7,349 nt of DNA from an uncultured Synechococcus sp. (GTDB taxonomy: Bacteria; Cyanobacteriota; Cyanobacteriia; PCC-6307; Cyanobiaceae). Each line of letters opens with the position of its first letter. Positions within the stretch are counted from its first letter, which is position 1. A program made the position numbers and the translations under genes. The stretch is taken from positions 1-7,349 of the forward strand of contig CAJWIC010000063.1 of the NCBI GenBank assembly GCA_913040905.1. Direction: 5' to 3'. Under the pieces are notes generated by a model. The model did no database searches. It was given only the letters and a program-made list of their open reading frames with translations, and had not been told where the DNA came from. Shown here one piece after another: positions 6,809 to 7,349 of this stretch.

Positions 6809-6829
6809 GTCAAGGATAGTATCCATGAC
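6809..6829. promoter_or_regulatory. 21-bp near-perfect palindrome, candidate operator of the divergent promoters
   Basis: The left arm is GTCA, one base, GGATA; the right arm is TATCC, one base, TGAC; the centre is G6819. Nine of ten arm positions are complementary, the exception being A6813 opposite A6825. It sits 50 bases from the regulator GTG and 35 bases before the orphan gene's ATG. Its core reads TAGTAT on the + strand and TACTAT on the - strand, each matching four of six positions of a -10 element. No good -35 is visible on either strand. The regulator next door is the natural candidate to bind it. Confidence 0.55.
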
Positions 6830-6854
6830 TATGGTGGGGGCATCGGTCCTCCTC

Positions 6855-6858
6855 GGAG
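6855..6858 (+). promoter_or_regulatory. ribosome binding site GGAG of the orphan gene
   Basis: GGAG is followed by 6 bases and the ATG at 6865. It contrasts with the five-gene run to the left, where no internal start has a clear site. Confidence 0.7.
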
Positions 6859-6864
6859 TGCCCC

Positions 6865-7176
6865 ATGCCCGAATCCACAACAACCACCCCGCGCCGCGGT
6901 CGTAGCACCAGTGGTCGTCGCACCAGTGGCCGTCGTCGCCCACAGCGCACCCCTGAAAACAGCGATGTTCTGGTTTCAGCCGTGATCAGCACCTATCTGC
7001 TCACCCACCTGCACCACGTGTTGCAGCGGGCTGAATACGGCGCTGCCCAGGAAGGCAGAAACTCCCAGGCCGCCAATTACGCCCAGCTGCGCAAGGTGCT
7101 CTGCATGGATGCCCGCAGCATGGAGGATGCCTCTGCCCTTGGCCTCAGGGATGAAGGGTTGGACCAGGCAGCCTGA
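6865..7176 (+). CDS. orphan small protein with Arg/Ser-rich repeat tail
   Basis: I do not recognise this 103-residue protein. The start is well supported: GGAG at 6855-6858 lies 6 bases before the ATG. Residues 1-30 are disordered and strongly basic, with a five-residue repeat (GRSTS, GRRTS, GRRRP at 12-26). Residues 33-60 (from SDVLVSAVISTYLL) look like an amphipathic helix with a His-rich patch HLHH at 48-51. A polar segment and a second helical stretch (YAQLRKVLCMDARSMEDASAL) follow, then an acidic end. There is one Cys and no signal peptide or membrane span. The tail could bind nucleic acid, but this rests only on charge. The gene diverges from the ribbon-helix-helix gene across a 105-base region and is followed 47 bases later by another small frame in the same direction, so the two may be co-transcribed. 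Confidence 0.78.
   Translation: MPESTTTTPRRGRSTSGRRTSGRRRPQRTPENSDVLVSAVISTYLLTHLHHVLQRAEYGAAQEGRNSQAANYAQLRKVLCMDARSMEDASALGLRDEGLDQAA
6898..6942 (+). repeat. three 15-base in-frame repeats in the orphan gene
   Basis: Units start at 6898, 6913 and 6928, based on GGTCGTCGCACCAGT. The first two differ by two adjacent bases; the third has diverged in its second half. They encode GRSTS, GRRTS and GRRRP and account for most of the basic tail. Confidence 0.85.
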
Positions 7177-7223
7177 CGATCGTCGACCGACTGAATAGCG
7201 TTCCAGCAGCCGCATCGAAGACC

Positions 7224-7349
7224 ATGGCTGGTCATGCAGCCGCTCTCTATGAGCGCATCAGCAGTAATCCGGAACAGACCCAGGCCCTGTTCCGACAGGC
7301 CCTGCAGGATCCCAATGGGGCGATGGCCTCCATCTGCCAGTTCGGTGAA
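7224..7349 (+). CDS. 5' part of a small helical protein, possibly Nif11-like (cut by the window edge)
   Basis: An open frame of 42 codons begins with ATG at 7224 and runs off the right edge. The frame is open upstream as far as a TGA at 7152-7154, but no ATG, GTG or TTG occurs in between, so this is the only conventional start. The visible protein is helical and neutral to acidic: MAGHAAALYERISSNPEQ, then TQALFRQALQDPNGAM, then ASICQFGE. The pattern helix, Asn-Pro-Glu, helix, Asp-Pro, helix, Gly resembles the Nif11 domain found in leader peptides of cyanobacterial ribosomal peptides and in small stand-alone proteins. The spacing between the two Pro residues is about two longer than the Nif11 norm as I remember it, so the family call is weak. 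A poor purine stretch (GAAG, 7217-7220) is the only possible ribosome binding site. Confidence 0.65.
   Translation, partial: MAGHAAALYERISSNPEQTQALFRQALQDPNGAMASICQFGE

Noticed and set aside
6760..6813. Extended regulator N-terminus from the TTG at 6813
   Set aside because: No ribosome binding site precedes it, it overlaps the palindrome, and a well-placed GGAG marks the GTG at 6759.

Overview
The window looks like chromosomal DNA of a GC-rich picocyanobacterium of the marine Synechococcus/Cyanobium type. This is inferred from the high-GC, CTG/GTG-rich coding, from the HflX fragment whose reading frame continues upstream beyond the usual bacterial N-terminus, and from the protein style of the Ktr and AnmK genes. 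No rRNA, tRNA, insertion sequence, phage gene or CRISPR array was seen.

Positions 1-6448 hold five genes packed head to tail on the + strand with gaps of -13, 33, 24 and 11 bases. They are hflX (ribosome-associated GTPase, 5' end outside the window), a SLC13/DASS-type permease with two inserted RCK_C (TrkA-C) domains, ktrB (K+ translocating subunit), ktrA (RCK gating subunit) and anmK (anhydro-MurNAc kinase). The spacing suggests one transcript. Its core is a sodium-linked ion transport cassette: KtrAB takes up K+ and the DASS-like permease moves an anion, probably with Na+. HflX and AnmK serve ribosome rescue and cell-wall recycling. None of the internal starts has a clear Shine-Dalgarno sequence, and RNA hairpins sit on the ktrB/ktrA and ktrA/anmK junctions with the upstream stop codon in one arm. 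This fits translational coupling.

Positions 6449-7349 differ. A ribbon-helix-helix (CopG/Arc-like) regulator gene lies on the - strand, convergent with anmK and divergent from a small orphan gene with an Arg-rich repeat tail. The two share a 105-base intergenic region (6760-6864) containing a near-perfect 21-bp palindrome, a good candidate operator. Both genes have GGAG ribosome binding sites. After the orphan gene, a further small reading frame runs off the right edge. Its first 42 residues faintly resemble the Nif11-type leader fold.

The five-gene run is ordinary core content with some sequence variants worth checking. The least explained part is the right-hand module: regulator, palindrome, orphan gene and possible Nif11-like protein. 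I found no clear evidence of a wholly new system. All seven complete stop codons in the window are TGA.
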